Source of the DNA: Terriglobia bacterium
Lineage (GTDB): Bacteria; Acidobacteriota; Terriglobia; Versatilivoradales; Versatilivoraceae
Length of the DNA: 64,000 nt
Assembly (NCBI GenBank): GCA_951813285.1
Contig: OX638355.1
Span: forward strand, 3,739,136-3,803,135
Direction of reading: 5' to 3'
Positions 17,394-27,932 of the stretch are shown one piece after another; the first letter of the stretch is position 1, and the number at the start of each line of letters is the position of its first letter. Below the pieces are notes generated by a model that was not told the DNA's origin, did not search any database, and saw only the letters and a list, made by a program, of their open reading frames with translations. The translations under genes were made by a program, and so were the position numbers.

Positions 17394-18578
17394 TCAAACC
17401 GGGGGTTCCTGCCGGTCGAAGACCGCCGAAGCAGCCTCCACACCGCTGCCGGGGGCCAGCCGGACTCCTTCCTGCCTGAGAATGCGCTCCAGGGCGTTCA
17501 GCAGCATCAGCACGTTGTTCGGATGGGAAGAGGCACCCATCAACCCCACCCGCCAGATCCTGTCCTTCAGCGGTCCCAACCCACCACCGATCTCGATACC
17601 GAAATCGCTCAGCAGCCGGGAGCGCACGGCGGCATCCGAAACTCCATCGGGCACCCGGACGGTATTCAAGACCCATAGACGGTCTTCCGGTCGGACCAGC
17701 ATCTCCAATCCCATGGCTTCCACACCGGCTACCAGGGCCTGATGATTCAAGCGATGGCGATCATAGCGGTTCTGGAGTCCTTCCTCGACGATCAGGCGCA
17801 GGGACTCCCGCAGCGCATAGTTCATGGAAATGGGAGCCGTGTGGTGATAGGTGCGGTCTGCACCCCAGTACTTTTCAACCATGGTCAGATCCAGATACCA
17901 GCTCTGCACCTTGGTTTTTCTCTGTCGAATCCTTTCCACGCCCCGGTCCGAGACCGTAATGGGAGCCAGGCCCGGGGGGCAGCTCAAGCACTTCTGGGTT
18001 CCACTGTAGGCGAAATCGACTCCATGCCGATCGATTTCCACGGGATGACCGCCCAGCGATGTGACGCAGTCCAGCAGCAGCAGCGTTTCGGGGAATTCTT
18101 TCAACACCTCTCTCAGCCTGGCTGGCGGGGTCAATACCCCGGTGGAGGTTTCCGCCTGGACAGCCGCCAGGATCCTGGGACGGGTCCGTTGCAAGGTTTT
18201 CCGGACCTCCTCCATGTCAAGGCCGTGGCCCCATTGGGTTTCCACTCGAGTCAGCCTGCCTCCGCAGCGGGTGACGATATCGCTCATCCTCTCGCCGAAG
18301 ACTCCGTTCACGCACACCACCACCGCGTCGCCCGGCTCGATCAGGTTCACGAAGGCGGCCTCCATTCCGGCGCTCCCGGTGGCGGAAACGGGAATCGTCA
18401 AGCGATTGCGGGTCTCAAAAACCGTCCGCAGCAACTGCTGGATCTCATCCATAACCCCCAGGAAGGCGGGGTCCAAATGACCCACCAGCGGGGCGGACAG
18501 CGCACGAAGCACACGGGGATCCGCGTCGCTGGGACCAGGACCCATCAGGATCCGCTTCGGGGGATTGAACTCATTCAT
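17394..18578 (-). CDS. Class V aminotransferase, alanine-glyoxylate / serine-pyruvate type
   Basis: A PLP enzyme of 394 residues. [19 protein letters not shown] and VGHLDP open the protein as in the AGT/SPT family, [11 protein letters not shown] binds cofactor phosphate, [11 protein letters not shown] carries the PLP-ring Asp, and [13 protein letters not shown] holds the Schiff-base Lys. GIEIGGGLG and WRVGLMG end the small domain. Family members make glycine from glyoxylate or use serine as donor, which would fit the nearby Kbl and glycine-cleavage genes. The start ATG 18578 has AGGA upstream. Donor and acceptor cannot be read from sequence. Confidence 0.88.
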   Translation of the reverse strand: MNEFNPPKRILMGPGPSDADPRVLRALSAPLVGHLDPAFLGVMDEIQQLLRTVFETRNRLTIPVSATGSAGMEAAFVNLIEPGDAVVVCVNGVFGERMSDIVTRCGGRLTRVETQWGHGLDMEEVRKTLQRTRPRILAAVQAETSTGVLTPPARLREVLKEFPETLLLLDCVTSLGGHPVEIDRHGVDFAYSGTQKCLSCPPGLAPITVSDRGVERIRQRKTKVQSWYLDLTMVEKYWGADRTYHHTAPISMNYALRESLRLIVEEGLQNRYDRHRLNHQALVAGVEAMGLEMLVRPEDRLWVLNTVRVPDGVSDAAVRSRLLSDFGIEIGGGLGPLKDRIWRVGLMGASSHPNNVLMLLNALERILRQEGVRLAPGSGVEAASAVFDRQEPPV

Positions 18579-18650
18579 GGCATTCCTTTCTTCCCGGGTA
18601 TCGACCTGTCAGGAGTCATCAATGGGGTCAAAGGAGGGCGGGGAACAGAC

Positions 18651-18777
18651 TAGCCCGCACTTCTCACCGGGTCGCTGGATGAAACGTGGAGCCACCATTT
18701 GTTTTCAACAACTTGTTGGTGCAATTCAGACGGTTTCCAGTAACACAGGGTGCGCCCCCCGGTGAGAGATTCGGGCT
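18651..18777. mobile_element. MITE-like element with inverted ends, about 127 bp
   Basis: The left end TAGCCCGCACTTCTCACCGG is matched by the inverted right end (CCGGTGAGAGATTCGGGCT, 18759-18776). The same terminal sequence bounds the element at 60820-60953. There is no coding capacity, so it would depend on a transposase encoded elsewhere. Confidence 0.6.
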
Positions 18778-18785
18778 CGCCTCGG

Positions 18786-19976
18786 CTACGACGGGATGAT
18801 CCCCAGCCGGCGGCCGACTCTGGCGAGAATCTCCAGGGCGAACTCCAGTTGTTCCCGGGTATGGGTGGCGGTCACAATGGTGCGAATGCGAGACTTTTCC
18901 TCCGGCACGGTAGGAAATCCAATGCCCTGAGCAAACACGCCCTCCTCGAAGAGCTGGTCGGAAAACTTCATTGCCAGTTCTCCCTGGCCGACGATGATCG
19001 GAGTAATAGGTGTTTCGCTGGCGCCGGTGTCGAATCCCAGGCGGCTCAAGCCGTCCTTGAACAAGCGCGTGTTTTGCCACAAGCGTTCGATCAAGGCGGG
19101 CTCTTCTTCCAGGACCTCGAAGGCCGCCAGGCAGGAGGCCGCTACCGCCGGAGGATGAGAGGTGGAAAAAAGAAAGGGCCGGGCACGATGATACAGGTAT
19201 TCAATCAAAGCACGGCTCCCGCAGACGTATCCGCCCAGAGCTCCCACGGCTTTGGAAAGAGTCCCGACCTGAATATCCACTCGTCCGTGCAGTCCGAAGT
19301 GGTCCACCGTTCCGCGCCCACAAGTGCCCATGACTCCGCTTGCGTGGGCATCGTCCACCATCATCATGGCGCCGTAGGTTTCCGCCAATTCCACGATTTG
19401 GGGAAGCGGCGCCACATCGCCATCCATTGAGAATACGCCGTCGGTAACCACCAGTTTCCTGCCGGGAAGCGCTTGAACCTCGGCCAGAATATCTTCCAGC
19501 GCTTGGGTATCCTTGTGGCGATAAACCCGGATTTGAGCGCGGGACAGCCGGCAACCATCGATGATGCTGGCGTGGTTGAGCTCGTCCGAGATGATCAGGT
19601 CCCCCTTGCCCAGAATGGACGACACCGTGCCGGCGTTGGCGGTGAAGCCCGATTGGAAGACGACGCTGGCCTCAGCCTGCTTGAACCGGGCTATCTTCTC
19701 TTCCAACTCCATGTGAATCCGCATGGTCCCGGCGATGGTCCTCACCGCGCCCGACCCCACGCCGAACTGCCGAAGGGCCCGCTCCGAGGCTTCAACCAGG
19801 CGGGGATGGGTGTTCAGTCCGAGGTAGTTGTTGGAGGAGAGGTTCACCACCGACCGCCCATCGAACTCAGCCTGTGGCAGTTGTTGTCCTTCGAGAACCT
19901 TGAGAGTCCGGTAGAGCTTCCTGCTTCTTAACGATTCCAGCTCTCCAACCAGAAACTCATCCAGAAGAGTTGCCAT
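18786..19976 (-). CDS. kbl: Glycine C-acetyltransferase (2-amino-3-ketobutyrate CoA ligase)
   Basis: An alpha-oxoamine synthase, 396 residues, PLP-dependent. Kbl cleaves 2-amino-3-ketobutyrate with CoA to glycine and acetyl-CoA, the second step of threonine breakdown. Family marks are NNYLGL, GSGAVRTIAGTMRIHMELE, FQSGFTANAG, DELNHASIIDGCRLS, VTDGVFSMDGD, DDAHASGVMG, and the PLP Lys in GTLSKAVGALGGYV. BioF is the close relative, but RTIAGT and MDGDVAPLP fit Kbl better and no biotin genes are nearby. No tdh is in the window. A short inverted-repeat element separates it from the aminotransferase. Confidence 0.88.
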   Translation of the reverse strand: MATLLDEFLVGELESLRSRKLYRTLKVLEGQQLPQAEFDGRSVVNLSSNNYLGLNTHPRLVEASERALRQFGVGSGAVRTIAGTMRIHMELEEKIARFKQAEASVVFQSGFTANAGTVSSILGKGDLIISDELNHASIIDGCRLSRAQIRVYRHKDTQALEDILAEVQALPGRKLVVTDGVFSMDGDVAPLPQIVELAETYGAMMMVDDAHASGVMGTCGRGTVDHFGLHGRVDIQVGTLSKAVGALGGYVCGSRALIEYLYHRARPFLFSTSHPPAVAASCLAAFEVLEEEPALIERLWQNTRLFKDGLSRLGFDTGASETPITPIIVGQGELAMKFSDQLFEEGVFAQGIGFPTVPEEKSRIRTIVTATHTREQLEFALEILARVGRRLGIIPS

Positions 19977-20129
19977 GCTGACTGTTCCACCTCGGAGGGG
20001 TCAAACTCGGGTTAACCAGCGTCCAGAAACTTCAGCGAATCATAACACAACGCTCGATTCCGTATTCCTCACCGGGAACAGGCTGACTGATAACAATCGA
20101 TCGTGTTCGTCTAATCATCGGCAGGGGGA

Positions 20130-20450
20130 GGGGGCCCGGCTTGCCTGAAACAAACGAAAAAGAGGAATCCACGAAGGGCCACGAAGGACGACGAAGGGAC
20201 ACTAAGGCATTGAGGTGAACCGCATGCCCTCCATCGCACCATCGGGACGACCCACCCGGGAGCGCGGGCGTCTCGCCCGCACACGACCTGGCACCATTGT
20301 AACGATCCCCACAATGGCGGGTTTGGCGCACTGTGCGAGGAAATGGCCCTGCATCGCAGGCTGTTTGCACGAATAAGGATGCGGGCGGGACGCCCGCGCT
20401 CCCGGGGGGGGCTTTCTCCCATGACGCCGTGACACCAACGTCACACTATC
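20130..20450 (+). repeat. Dispersed repeat cluster in the kbl-groEL gap
   Basis: CGGCTTGCCTGAAACAAACG, CCACGAAGGGCCACGAAGGA and GGCATTGAGGTGAACCGC (20136-20223) repeat the family seen at 11849 and 12225. A reverse copy of the CGGGAGCGCGGGCG tail lies near 20267, and a forward GCGGGCGGGACGCCCGCGCT copy at 20383-20402 with its CTCCCATGACGCCGTGACAC flank. No gene is visible in 19977-20556. Confidence 0.7.
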
Positions 20451-20556
20451 GTGGTTCGTTTTTTTTGGCGATCGGCTGCTTTTCCTCGGAATGAGCCGCA
20501 CCGCGGGGCAGGGGCCAAGCTAGCCGGCGACCCGGCGACACCGGGCGATATGCGGA

Positions 20557-20913
20557 CTACAGCCCCAGCAGCCGTGTCAGCCAGGCGAAGAACACTGCGG
20601 CTGGAACCAAGGTCGACACCCCGACCACACAGGCCGGAAGGGTTCGGCCGGTTCTATTCAAGGTCAGAAACGCCAGCAGCAGTTGGCAGCCACCGATTCC
20701 CACGGTGGCCACCGTGCCCGCCACGGCTCCATGGGCGCACCAGGGACAATCGGGAGGTCCGGGGCGGAACACGTTGCAGTGAGCGGCAGCTCCATCCCAA
20801 AGCCAGGTGCAGCCGCAGCCAAAGGCCATACCGCAGAAAGGGATCAACAGCAGCCCCAGGCTGGCCAGGACGGTCAAAGTCACCGTCCATCGCGCTCTGG
20901 TGAATGACCTCAT
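20557..20913 (-). CDS. Small Cys-rich membrane protein, unknown
   Basis: The product of about 118 residues has a basic start (MRSFTRARW) and three or four hydrophobic helices. Between the first and second helix sits a Cys-rich loop (CGCTWLWDGAAAHCN then PDCPWCAHG) that could bind metal or form disulfides. The frame continues upstream to 21003, but that part is Pro/Gln-rich and lacks membrane character, so ATG 20913 is preferred despite a weak ribosome site. It is downstream of groEL on the same strand with about 100 bases between them. No family is recognised. Confidence 0.6.
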   Translation of the reverse strand: MRSFTRARWTVTLTVLASLGLLLIPFCGMAFGCGCTWLWDGAAAHCNVFRPGPPDCPWCAHGAVAGTVATVGIGGCQLLLAFLTLNRTGRTLPACVVGVSTLVPAAVFFAWLTRLLGL

Positions 20914-21016
20914 GAGAAAAGGGCAGGGAGGCGGATTGGGCTGTTGAGAGTGAAGGGAAGAAGAGGCGGTCCACCCGGCCTGCCCAGCGCGACCGCCTCT
21001 CATTGAAAATGGGTGG

Positions 21017-22687
<1,671 letters not shown>

Positions 22688-22727
22688 TTAAGCCAATACC
22701 GTTTCACTGCTGCCGATCCAACCGGCC

Positions 22728-23021
22728 TCACTCGGACTCCAGGACCGCCAGGACATCCTCTTCCTTCATGATGAGGAATTCTTCGCCATCCAGTGTCACC
22801 TCGGAACCGGAATACTTGCCGAAAAGGATGCGGTCTCCGGACTTCAGCGTCATTTCCAATCGGTTGCCGTTCTCGAGAACCTTGCCATTGCCCGCGGCCT
22901 TGACGATGCCTTCCTGGGGCTTCTCCTTGGCTGTATCCGGAATGATCAGGCCACCTCTGACCGTCTCCTCCGCCTCCGTGCGCTGGACTAGGATTCGATC
23001 CTGCAGGGGTCTAAGACTCAT
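22728..23021 (-). CDS. groES: Co-chaperonin GroES
   Basis: The 10-kDa lid of the chaperonin, 97 residues. LRPLQDRILVQR, the mobile loop region (EETVRGGLIIPDTAKEKPQEG) and GDRILFGKYSGSEV are typical. AAGGAG precedes ATG 23021. First gene of the groESL operon, with a sigma-70-type promoter and CIRCE operator directly upstream. Confidence 0.98.
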   Translation of the reverse strand: MSLRPLQDRILVQRTEAEETVRGGLIIPDTAKEKPQEGIVKAAGNGKVLENGNRLEMTLKSGDRILFGKYSGSEVTLDGEEFLIMKEEDVLAVLESE

Positions 23022-23060
23022 AGGTTTTCTCCTTATTTATAAGCGAGTTAGGCATGGCTA

Positions 23061-23087
23061 TTAGCACTCCAATCCATCGAGTGCCAA
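23061..23087 (-). promoter_or_regulatory. CIRCE operator (HrcA binding site)
   Basis: TTAGCACTC, a 9-base spacer and GAGTGCCAA match the CIRCE inverted repeat at all but one position of the arms. It lies just downstream of the groES promoter, so HrcA bound here would block transcription until heat stress. hrcA itself is not in the window. Confidence 0.93.
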
Positions 23088-23096
23088 GCCACACTC

Positions 23097-23126
23097 TTTA
23101 TATTAGCGACCCCCGATGGTTGTCAA
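23097..23126 (-). promoter_or_regulatory. groESL promoter
   Basis: On the minus strand TTGACA (23126-23121) and TATAAA (23102-23097) are separated by 18 bases. The predicted start point falls at the edge of the CIRCE element, the usual arrangement for HrcA repression. Confidence 0.75.
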
Positions 23127-23259
23127 GGACAATCTAGCGAGGGTGCGCCTCGAACCAACAGGGCATGCATTGTGGATTGTCGATTGTAGATCCTGGAATC
23201 GAGGCTCAGTCCGTTGTCGTGATTCACCAATCAACAATCAGAAATTCAGTTGTTTCGAC

Positions 23260-24765
23260 TCAAGGATCCCGGCTTCCCGTCTCATCCGGCAGCCACCTCA
23301 AGACCGGCCGGCGGGCAGCCTGCACCTCATCCAGACGGCTTACCCGGGTGGAATGAGGCGCCTGTCTGAGAAGATCAGGATCGGTATCGGCCTCCTCGGC
23401 AATACATCTCATGGCCTGGATAAACTGATCCAGCTCCTGCCGGCTCTCGGTTTCGGTCGGCTCGATCATGAGGGCCCCCTGAACGACCAGGGGAAAAGCA
23501 ACGGTGGGGGGGTGGAAGCCATAATCCATCAGGCGTTTGGCGAGGTCCATCACCGTAATGTCGTTTCGGGTCTGCCGCTTGCTCGAGAATACCACTTCGT
23601 GAAGGATGGGTTCGTCATAGGGCAGCTCGTAAACGTCCCGCAAATGGTGCTTGATGTAGTTGGCATGCAAAATCGCCACCTGGCTGGCCTCCTTGAGCCC
23701 TTCGGCCCCATTGGCCAGGATATAGGCCAGCGCACGCACCAGAGTCAGGAAGTTTCCGTAAAAGGCCTTGACCCTGCCGATGGAGCGCGGACGGTCATGA
23801 TCAAGAGAGTAACGCCCGTCATCGCGCCGCTCCACGGTCGGGGCGGGCAGGAAGGGTTCCAGCACCCGTTTGACCGCCACGGGGCCGGCGCCCGGCCCGC
23901 CGCCTCCGTGAGGCGTGGAGAAGGTCTTGTGCAGATTGATGTGGAGGACATCCGCTCCGAAGTTTCCCGGCCGTGTAATCCCCATCAGGGCGTTGAGGTT
24001 GGCTCCATCCATATAGACCAGCCCTCCCCGTTCGTGCACGATACGGGCAATGCTCACGATGTCCTGCTCGAAGATTCCCAGCGTGTTGGGGTTGGTCAAC
24101 ATCAGGGCCGCGACCTCGTCGTTCATGGCCCGGTCCAGCCCGTTGAGATCGATGCATCCACGGTTGTCCGATTTCAAGGATTGAACCTCGTAGCCGGCAA
24201 TGACCGCGCTGGCGGGGTTGGTTCCGTGGGCGGAGTCCGGGATCAGAACCCTTCGCCGGGGATTGCCCCGTGAGCTCAAACAGGCACGGATCATCAGGAT
24301 GCCGGTCAACTCTCCGCTGGCGCCGGCAGGCGGTTGCAGACTGACCGCGTCCATGCCACTGATCTCAGCCAGGCAATCTCCCAACAGCCCGAGTATTTCC
24401 AGACTGCCCTGCACGAGCGACTCGGGAGTCAGAGGATGGGCCGTCGCCAGCCCTTCCATCCGCGCCACCCGCTCGTTGAGGCGCGGGTTGTACTTCATGG
24501 TGCAGGAGCCCAGGGGATACATGCCGGCATCGATGCTGTAGTTCCAACTGGATAGGCGGGTGAAGTGCCGCACCACGTCCACCTCGCTGACCTCCGGGAA
24601 ACCGGGGATCGGCTCCCTCAGATTGTCGGCTCCCAACGCGGCGCCGAGGTCAGCCTGGGGAACGTCCAGCCGAGGCAGGTCATAGCCCTGGCGACCCGCG
24701 GAACTGCGCTCGAAAATCAACCCCTCCTTCAGGTTGACGTGCCTGTCGGTTCTGTCGTGCTTCAT
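23260..24765 (-). CDS. gcvPB: Glycine dehydrogenase (decarboxylating) subunit 2
   Basis: The PLP-binding half of the split P-protein of the glycine cleavage system, which decarboxylates glycine and passes the aminomethyl group to lipoyl-GcvH. About 501 residues with YPLGSCTMKYNPR, LQPPAGASGELTG, DSAHGTNPASA, MLTNPNTLG, and the PLP Lys in HINLHKTFSTPHGGGGPGAG. ATG 24765 (MKHDRTDRHV) gives the expected N-terminus; the frame is open to 24975 but that part overlaps gcvPA. Last gene of gcvT-gcvH-gcvPA-gcvPB. Confidence 0.95.
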   Translation of the reverse strand: MKHDRTDRHVNLKEGLIFERSSAGRQGYDLPRLDVPQADLGAALGADNLREPIPGFPEVSEVDVVRHFTRLSSWNYSIDAGMYPLGSCTMKYNPRLNERVARMEGLATAHPLTPESLVQGSLEILGLLGDCLAEISGMDAVSLQPPAGASGELTGILMIRACLSSRGNPRRRVLIPDSAHGTNPASAVIAGYEVQSLKSDNRGCIDLNGLDRAMNDEVAALMLTNPNTLGIFEQDIVSIARIVHERGGLVYMDGANLNALMGITRPGNFGADVLHINLHKTFSTPHGGGGPGAGPVAVKRVLEPFLPAPTVERRDDGRYSLDHDRPRSIGRVKAFYGNFLTLVRALAYILANGAEGLKEASQVAILHANYIKHHLRDVYELPYDEPILHEVVFSSKRQTRNDITVMDLAKRLMDYGFHPPTVAFPLVVQGALMIEPTETESRQELDQFIQAMRCIAEEADTDPDLLRQAPHSTRVSRLDEVQAARRPVLRWLPDETGSRDP

Positions 24766-24811
24766 GGGCGGGTGCTCATTCGGAGGAAAGGATCGGCGCG
24801 ATAGACCGGCA

Positions 24812-26149
24812 TCAGGCCGCGGCCCTGACCATTCCCACCAGCCGATCGATATCCTGTCTGCTCTTTGTTTCCGTAATCGAAACCAGCAGTGCGTTCTCCA
24901 GCCGAGGTTCATACCGCCCCAGCGGCAGTCCGGGGACCACGCCGGCGGCATGGAATCTTTCGGCCACTTCTTCATAAGGGCGGTTCAACCGCAATACGAA
25001 CTCATTGAATCGAGGACCCTCGAACAGAATTTCGATACCGCGCTTTCTCAGGGCGGCAAGCCCGTATTGGACCTTGGCGACATTCTGGATGGCCATCTCC
25101 CGGATTCCCGTCTTGCCCAGCAGGGAACAGAACAGGGTCACCATCAGTGCGGTCAGGTTCTGGTTGGTGCAGATGTTGGAGGTGGCCTTTTCTCGCCGAA
25201 TGTGCTGTTCCCGGGTCGCAAGCGTCAACACGTACCCTCGTTGTCCGTGCCTGTCCACGGTCTGTCCCACCAGGCGGCCCGGCAAATTCCGGACGAACTT
25301 CTTTCGAGTTGCCAGAAATCCCACGTGAGGGCCGCCGTAACCGGTTGAAACCCCCAGTGACTGAGCTTCGCCGCACACGATGTCGGCCCCGGCCGCGCCG
25401 GGAGACCGCACGATTCCCAGCGAGAGCAACTCCGTGATGTTGACCACCAGCAACGCCCCCAGTTGCCGGCATCGATCCGCAAGGATGTCCAGGGATTCCA
25501 GGTTTCCCAGGAAATTGGGCGACTGGACCACCAGTGCAGCCACGTCCTCACCCAGGTGGGTCTCCAACTCCGCCGGATCGAGGCGCCCGTCTCCCCCATG
25601 ATCGACCGTTTGAATCGTCAAGTCCTGGTGACGGGTGACCGTGTCCACCACCGCCCGGTATTCGGGATGGACCGTCCTGGCCATCAGGATTCGCCTACGA
25701 CGCGAGATACGCCTGGCCATCAGGACCGCCTCCGCCAGGGCCGTGCTCCCGTCGTACATGGAGGCGTTGGAGATCTCCATTCCGGTGAGTTGGCACATGA
25801 AGGTTTGAAACTCGAAGACGGCCTGCAAGGTCCCCTGGCTGATCTCTGCCTGGTAGGGTGTGTAGGAAGTCAAAAACTCTCCCCGGGTACAGAGACTGTC
25901 GATCACCAGCGGAATGAAGTGCTGATTCACCCCGGCTCCCAGAAAGGAAAGAATTCCGGGGGCGTTTCCGGCTTCCAGCTCGCCAAATCGAGCCAGCAGT
26001 TCGGGTTCGCTCAGGGCGGGAGGAAGATCGAGCGGGGAGCGGAGACGGATGGCCTCCGGGATGGAGGTGAGCAGGTCCTCCACCGAATGCAGTCCCAGGG
26101 CCTTCAGCATGAGGGCCTGCTGTTCGGAAGAGGTCGAAAGAAATCTCAT
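24812..26149 (-). CDS. gcvPA: Glycine dehydrogenase (decarboxylating) subunit 1
   Basis: The N-terminal half of the split P-protein, 445 residues, forming the alpha2beta2 complex with GcvPB. FLGAGVNQHFIP, FLTSYTPYQAEISQGTLQ, MEISNASMYDGSTALAEA, and GGPHVGFLATRK are typical of the family. ATG 26149 follows directly on the gcvH stop (TAGATG), indicating coupled translation. It lacks the PLP Lys, as expected for this subunit. Confidence 0.95.
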   Translation of the reverse strand: MRFLSTSSEQQALMLKALGLHSVEDLLTSIPEAIRLRSPLDLPPALSEPELLARFGELEAGNAPGILSFLGAGVNQHFIPLVIDSLCTRGEFLTSYTPYQAEISQGTLQAVFEFQTFMCQLTGMEISNASMYDGSTALAEAVLMARRISRRRRILMARTVHPEYRAVVDTVTRHQDLTIQTVDHGGDGRLDPAELETHLGEDVAALVVQSPNFLGNLESLDILADRCRQLGALLVVNITELLSLGIVRSPGAAGADIVCGEAQSLGVSTGYGGPHVGFLATRKKFVRNLPGRLVGQTVDRHGQRGYVLTLATREQHIRREKATSNICTNQNLTALMVTLFCSLLGKTGIREMAIQNVAKVQYGLAALRKRGIEILFEGPRFNEFVLRLNRPYEEVAERFHAAGVVPGLPLGRYEPRLENALLVSITETKSRQDIDRLVGMVRAAA

Positions 26150-26542
26150 CTAACCGGCGGACTCCTCCTCGACATATTTTCGGTATTGATCGGCGGTAAG
26201 AAGATTGTCGAGGTCACCGGAGTCGACCAACTTGATCCTGACAAACCAGGCTTTCCCATAGGGGTCCTGGTTGACCAGTTCGGGAGAGGAATCCAAGGCC
26301 GAATTGACGGCCGTCACCTCACCCGCCACCGGAGCGTAGATCTCGGAAACGGCCTTCACGGATTCCACGTTTGCCAGAATCTCGTCGGCGGCGAAGACCT
26401 GGCCGATCTCGGGCAACTCGACAAAAACAACGTCTCCCAACTCCTTCTGGGCGTGATCGGTGATGCCCACGGTCCCGCCATCTCCGCTGACTCGAATCCA
26501 CTCGTGCTGTTTGCTGTAACGACAGTCCTCAGGAAGCCTCAT
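26150..26542 (-). CDS. gcvH: Glycine cleavage system H protein
   Basis: The lipoyl carrier of the glycine cleavage system, 130 residues. The lipoylated Lys is in ANVESVKAVSEIYAP. YSKQHEWIRV opens the protein and GITDHAQKELGDVVFVELPE follows, as in the family. Its start overlaps the gcvT stop by 14 bases and its own stop touches the gcvPA start. Confidence 0.97.
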   Translation of the reverse strand: MRLPEDCRYSKQHEWIRVSGDGGTVGITDHAQKELGDVVFVELPEIGQVFAADEILANVESVKAVSEIYAPVAGEVTAVNSALDSSPELVNQDPYGKAWFVRIKLVDSGDLDNLLTADQYRKYVEEESAG

Positions 26543-27677
26543 GGGGGGTCTCCGGGTTTGGACGTGGGCCGCCAGGCCGACGCCTCTCTCTCCGATAGAA
26601 CGGGGTCTTCACGACTTCGGCGGGTACCAGGCGTTTTCTGACCTGAATATCGAGCCGGTTTCCCGGGAAGACTTCACCCTCGTTCACATAGGCAAGTCCG
26701 ATGTTTTTCCGGAGAAAGGGAGCAGGACTGCCGCTGGTGACCCAACCGATCCTTTGGCCGTTTCGAAGCACGTCATATCCGTCCCGGCCGATTCCCGGCC
26801 CGCGCATCTCGAAACCAACCAGCTTCTTTTGCACTCCCGCCTCCAGTTGGGCGGCCAGGGCGGCCTTTCCCGTGAAGTCGGGTTTGTCCATGCGGACCAT
26901 CCACCCCAATCCTGCTTCCCAGGGCGTTGTCTCTCCATCGATCTCGTGACCGTAGAGAGCCATTTTGGCCTCCAGGCGCAGGGTATTGCGTGCTCCCAGT
27001 CCTGCCGGAAGCAACTCCCGGGACCGTCCCGCTCGGCTCAGACCCTCCCACACGGCCTCGGCGGCAGTGGGCGGAACGTAAATTTCAAAGCCGTCCTCCC
27101 CCGTATATCCGGTGCGCGCGATAAGCCCCCGAACGTCCTGAACCCGCCCCGATCGAAAGCGGTAGTAGCCGATTTCAGACAGGTCCAGATCGACCAGGGA
27201 CTGCAGGACCTGCTCGGACTCGGGACCTTGAACGGCCAACTGCGCGTATTGATCGCTGGCGTCGGTGACCCGGGCCCCGAATCGGTTCTGGCGGCAAATA
27301 TGGCGAAAATCGTTGCCCGTGTTGCCGGCATTGACGCAAAGGAGAAAGCGGCTCTCTTCCAGCCGATGGACCAGAATGTCATCCACAAACGTCCCCTGCT
27401 CGGTGAGCAGGGCGGAGTATTGGATCTGACCGAGCCGGAGACGCCCGGCATCGTTGCAGGTGACCTGCTGCACCAGAGCCAGGCTGCCGGGCCCATCGAT
27501 CTCGATCTCTCCCATGTGGCTGACGTCGAACAGACCCACCCTGGTTCGCACAGCCAGATGCTCCCGCACGATTCCCGTGTATTCGATGGGCATTTCCCAG
27601 CCGCCGAATGCGCCCATCCTGGCTCCCAACCTTCGATGCAACGCGTGCAGGGGAGTTTTCCTCAGGGGAGACGTCAT
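26529..27677 (-). CDS. gcvT: Aminomethyltransferase (glycine cleavage T protein)
   Basis: T-protein transfers the methylene group from the H-protein arm to tetrahydrofolate and releases ammonia. The 382-residue product contains MGAFGGWEMPIEYTGIVREH, VGLFDVSHMGEI, GYTGEDGFEIYV and LGARNTLRLEAKM, all typical. ATG 27677 (MTSPLRKTPLHALH) is the biological start; the frame stays open to 28859 only because it is antisense to the acyl-CoA ligase gene. First gene of the gcv operon, with a promoter at 27714-27742. No glycine riboswitch could be recognised in the short leader. Confidence 0.95.
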   Translation of the reverse strand: MTSPLRKTPLHALHRRLGARMGAFGGWEMPIEYTGIVREHLAVRTRVGLFDVSHMGEIEIDGPGSLALVQQVTCNDAGRLRLGQIQYSALLTEQGTFVDDILVHRLEESRFLLCVNAGNTGNDFRHICRQNRFGARVTDASDQYAQLAVQGPESEQVLQSLVDLDLSEIGYYRFRSGRVQDVRGLIARTGYTGEDGFEIYVPPTAAEAVWEGLSRAGRSRELLPAGLGARNTLRLEAKMALYGHEIDGETTPWEAGLGWMVRMDKPDFTGKAALAAQLEAGVQKKLVGFEMRGPGIGRDGYDVLRNGQRIGWVTSGSPAPFLRKNIGLAYVNEGEVFPGNRLDIQVRKRLVPAEVVKTPFYRRERRRPGGPRPNPETPHEAS

Positions 27678-27713
27678 CGGCTGCGGGTCTCGGAAGGAGG
27701 CACCAAGCGTGGC

Positions 27714-27742
27714 AAAGTAACACACCCACCAGGAGGCGTCAA
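27714..27742 (-). promoter_or_regulatory. Promoter for the gcv operon
   Basis: On the minus strand TTGACG (27742-27737) and TACTTT (27719-27714) are spaced by 17 bases, about 37 bases before the gcvT start codon, leaving a very short leader. Confidence 0.5.
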
Positions 27743-27848
27743 GCCAATCGGCAGGTCGCTCCGGAGGCGCTCCGACAGGCCTCGAGAGCGAGTCGAATCC
27801 CGCTAAAGGCGGACCGTTCCAGCCTGCACCCCGGAGGGCTTCCGGGTT

Positions 27849-27857
27849 TGCTATAAT
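27849..27857 (+). promoter_or_regulatory. Extended -10 promoter for the fatty-acid oxidation operon
   Basis: TGCTATAAT is an exact extended -10 box, 76 bases upstream of the acyl-CoA ligase start and identical to the box before tex. No good -35 is seen. Confidence 0.5.
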
Positions 27858-27932
27858 CACCGAAATTCCAGCTTGGGAAAGACAGCCGGGCATGGTCCTC
27901 AACTTCACCAACCGGAACGCACGAGGGAACCC

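Noticed and set aside
27678-27932. Possible glycine riboswitch before gcvT
   Set aside because: A promoter-like pair leaves only a short leader, and the tandem aptamer core motifs were not found.
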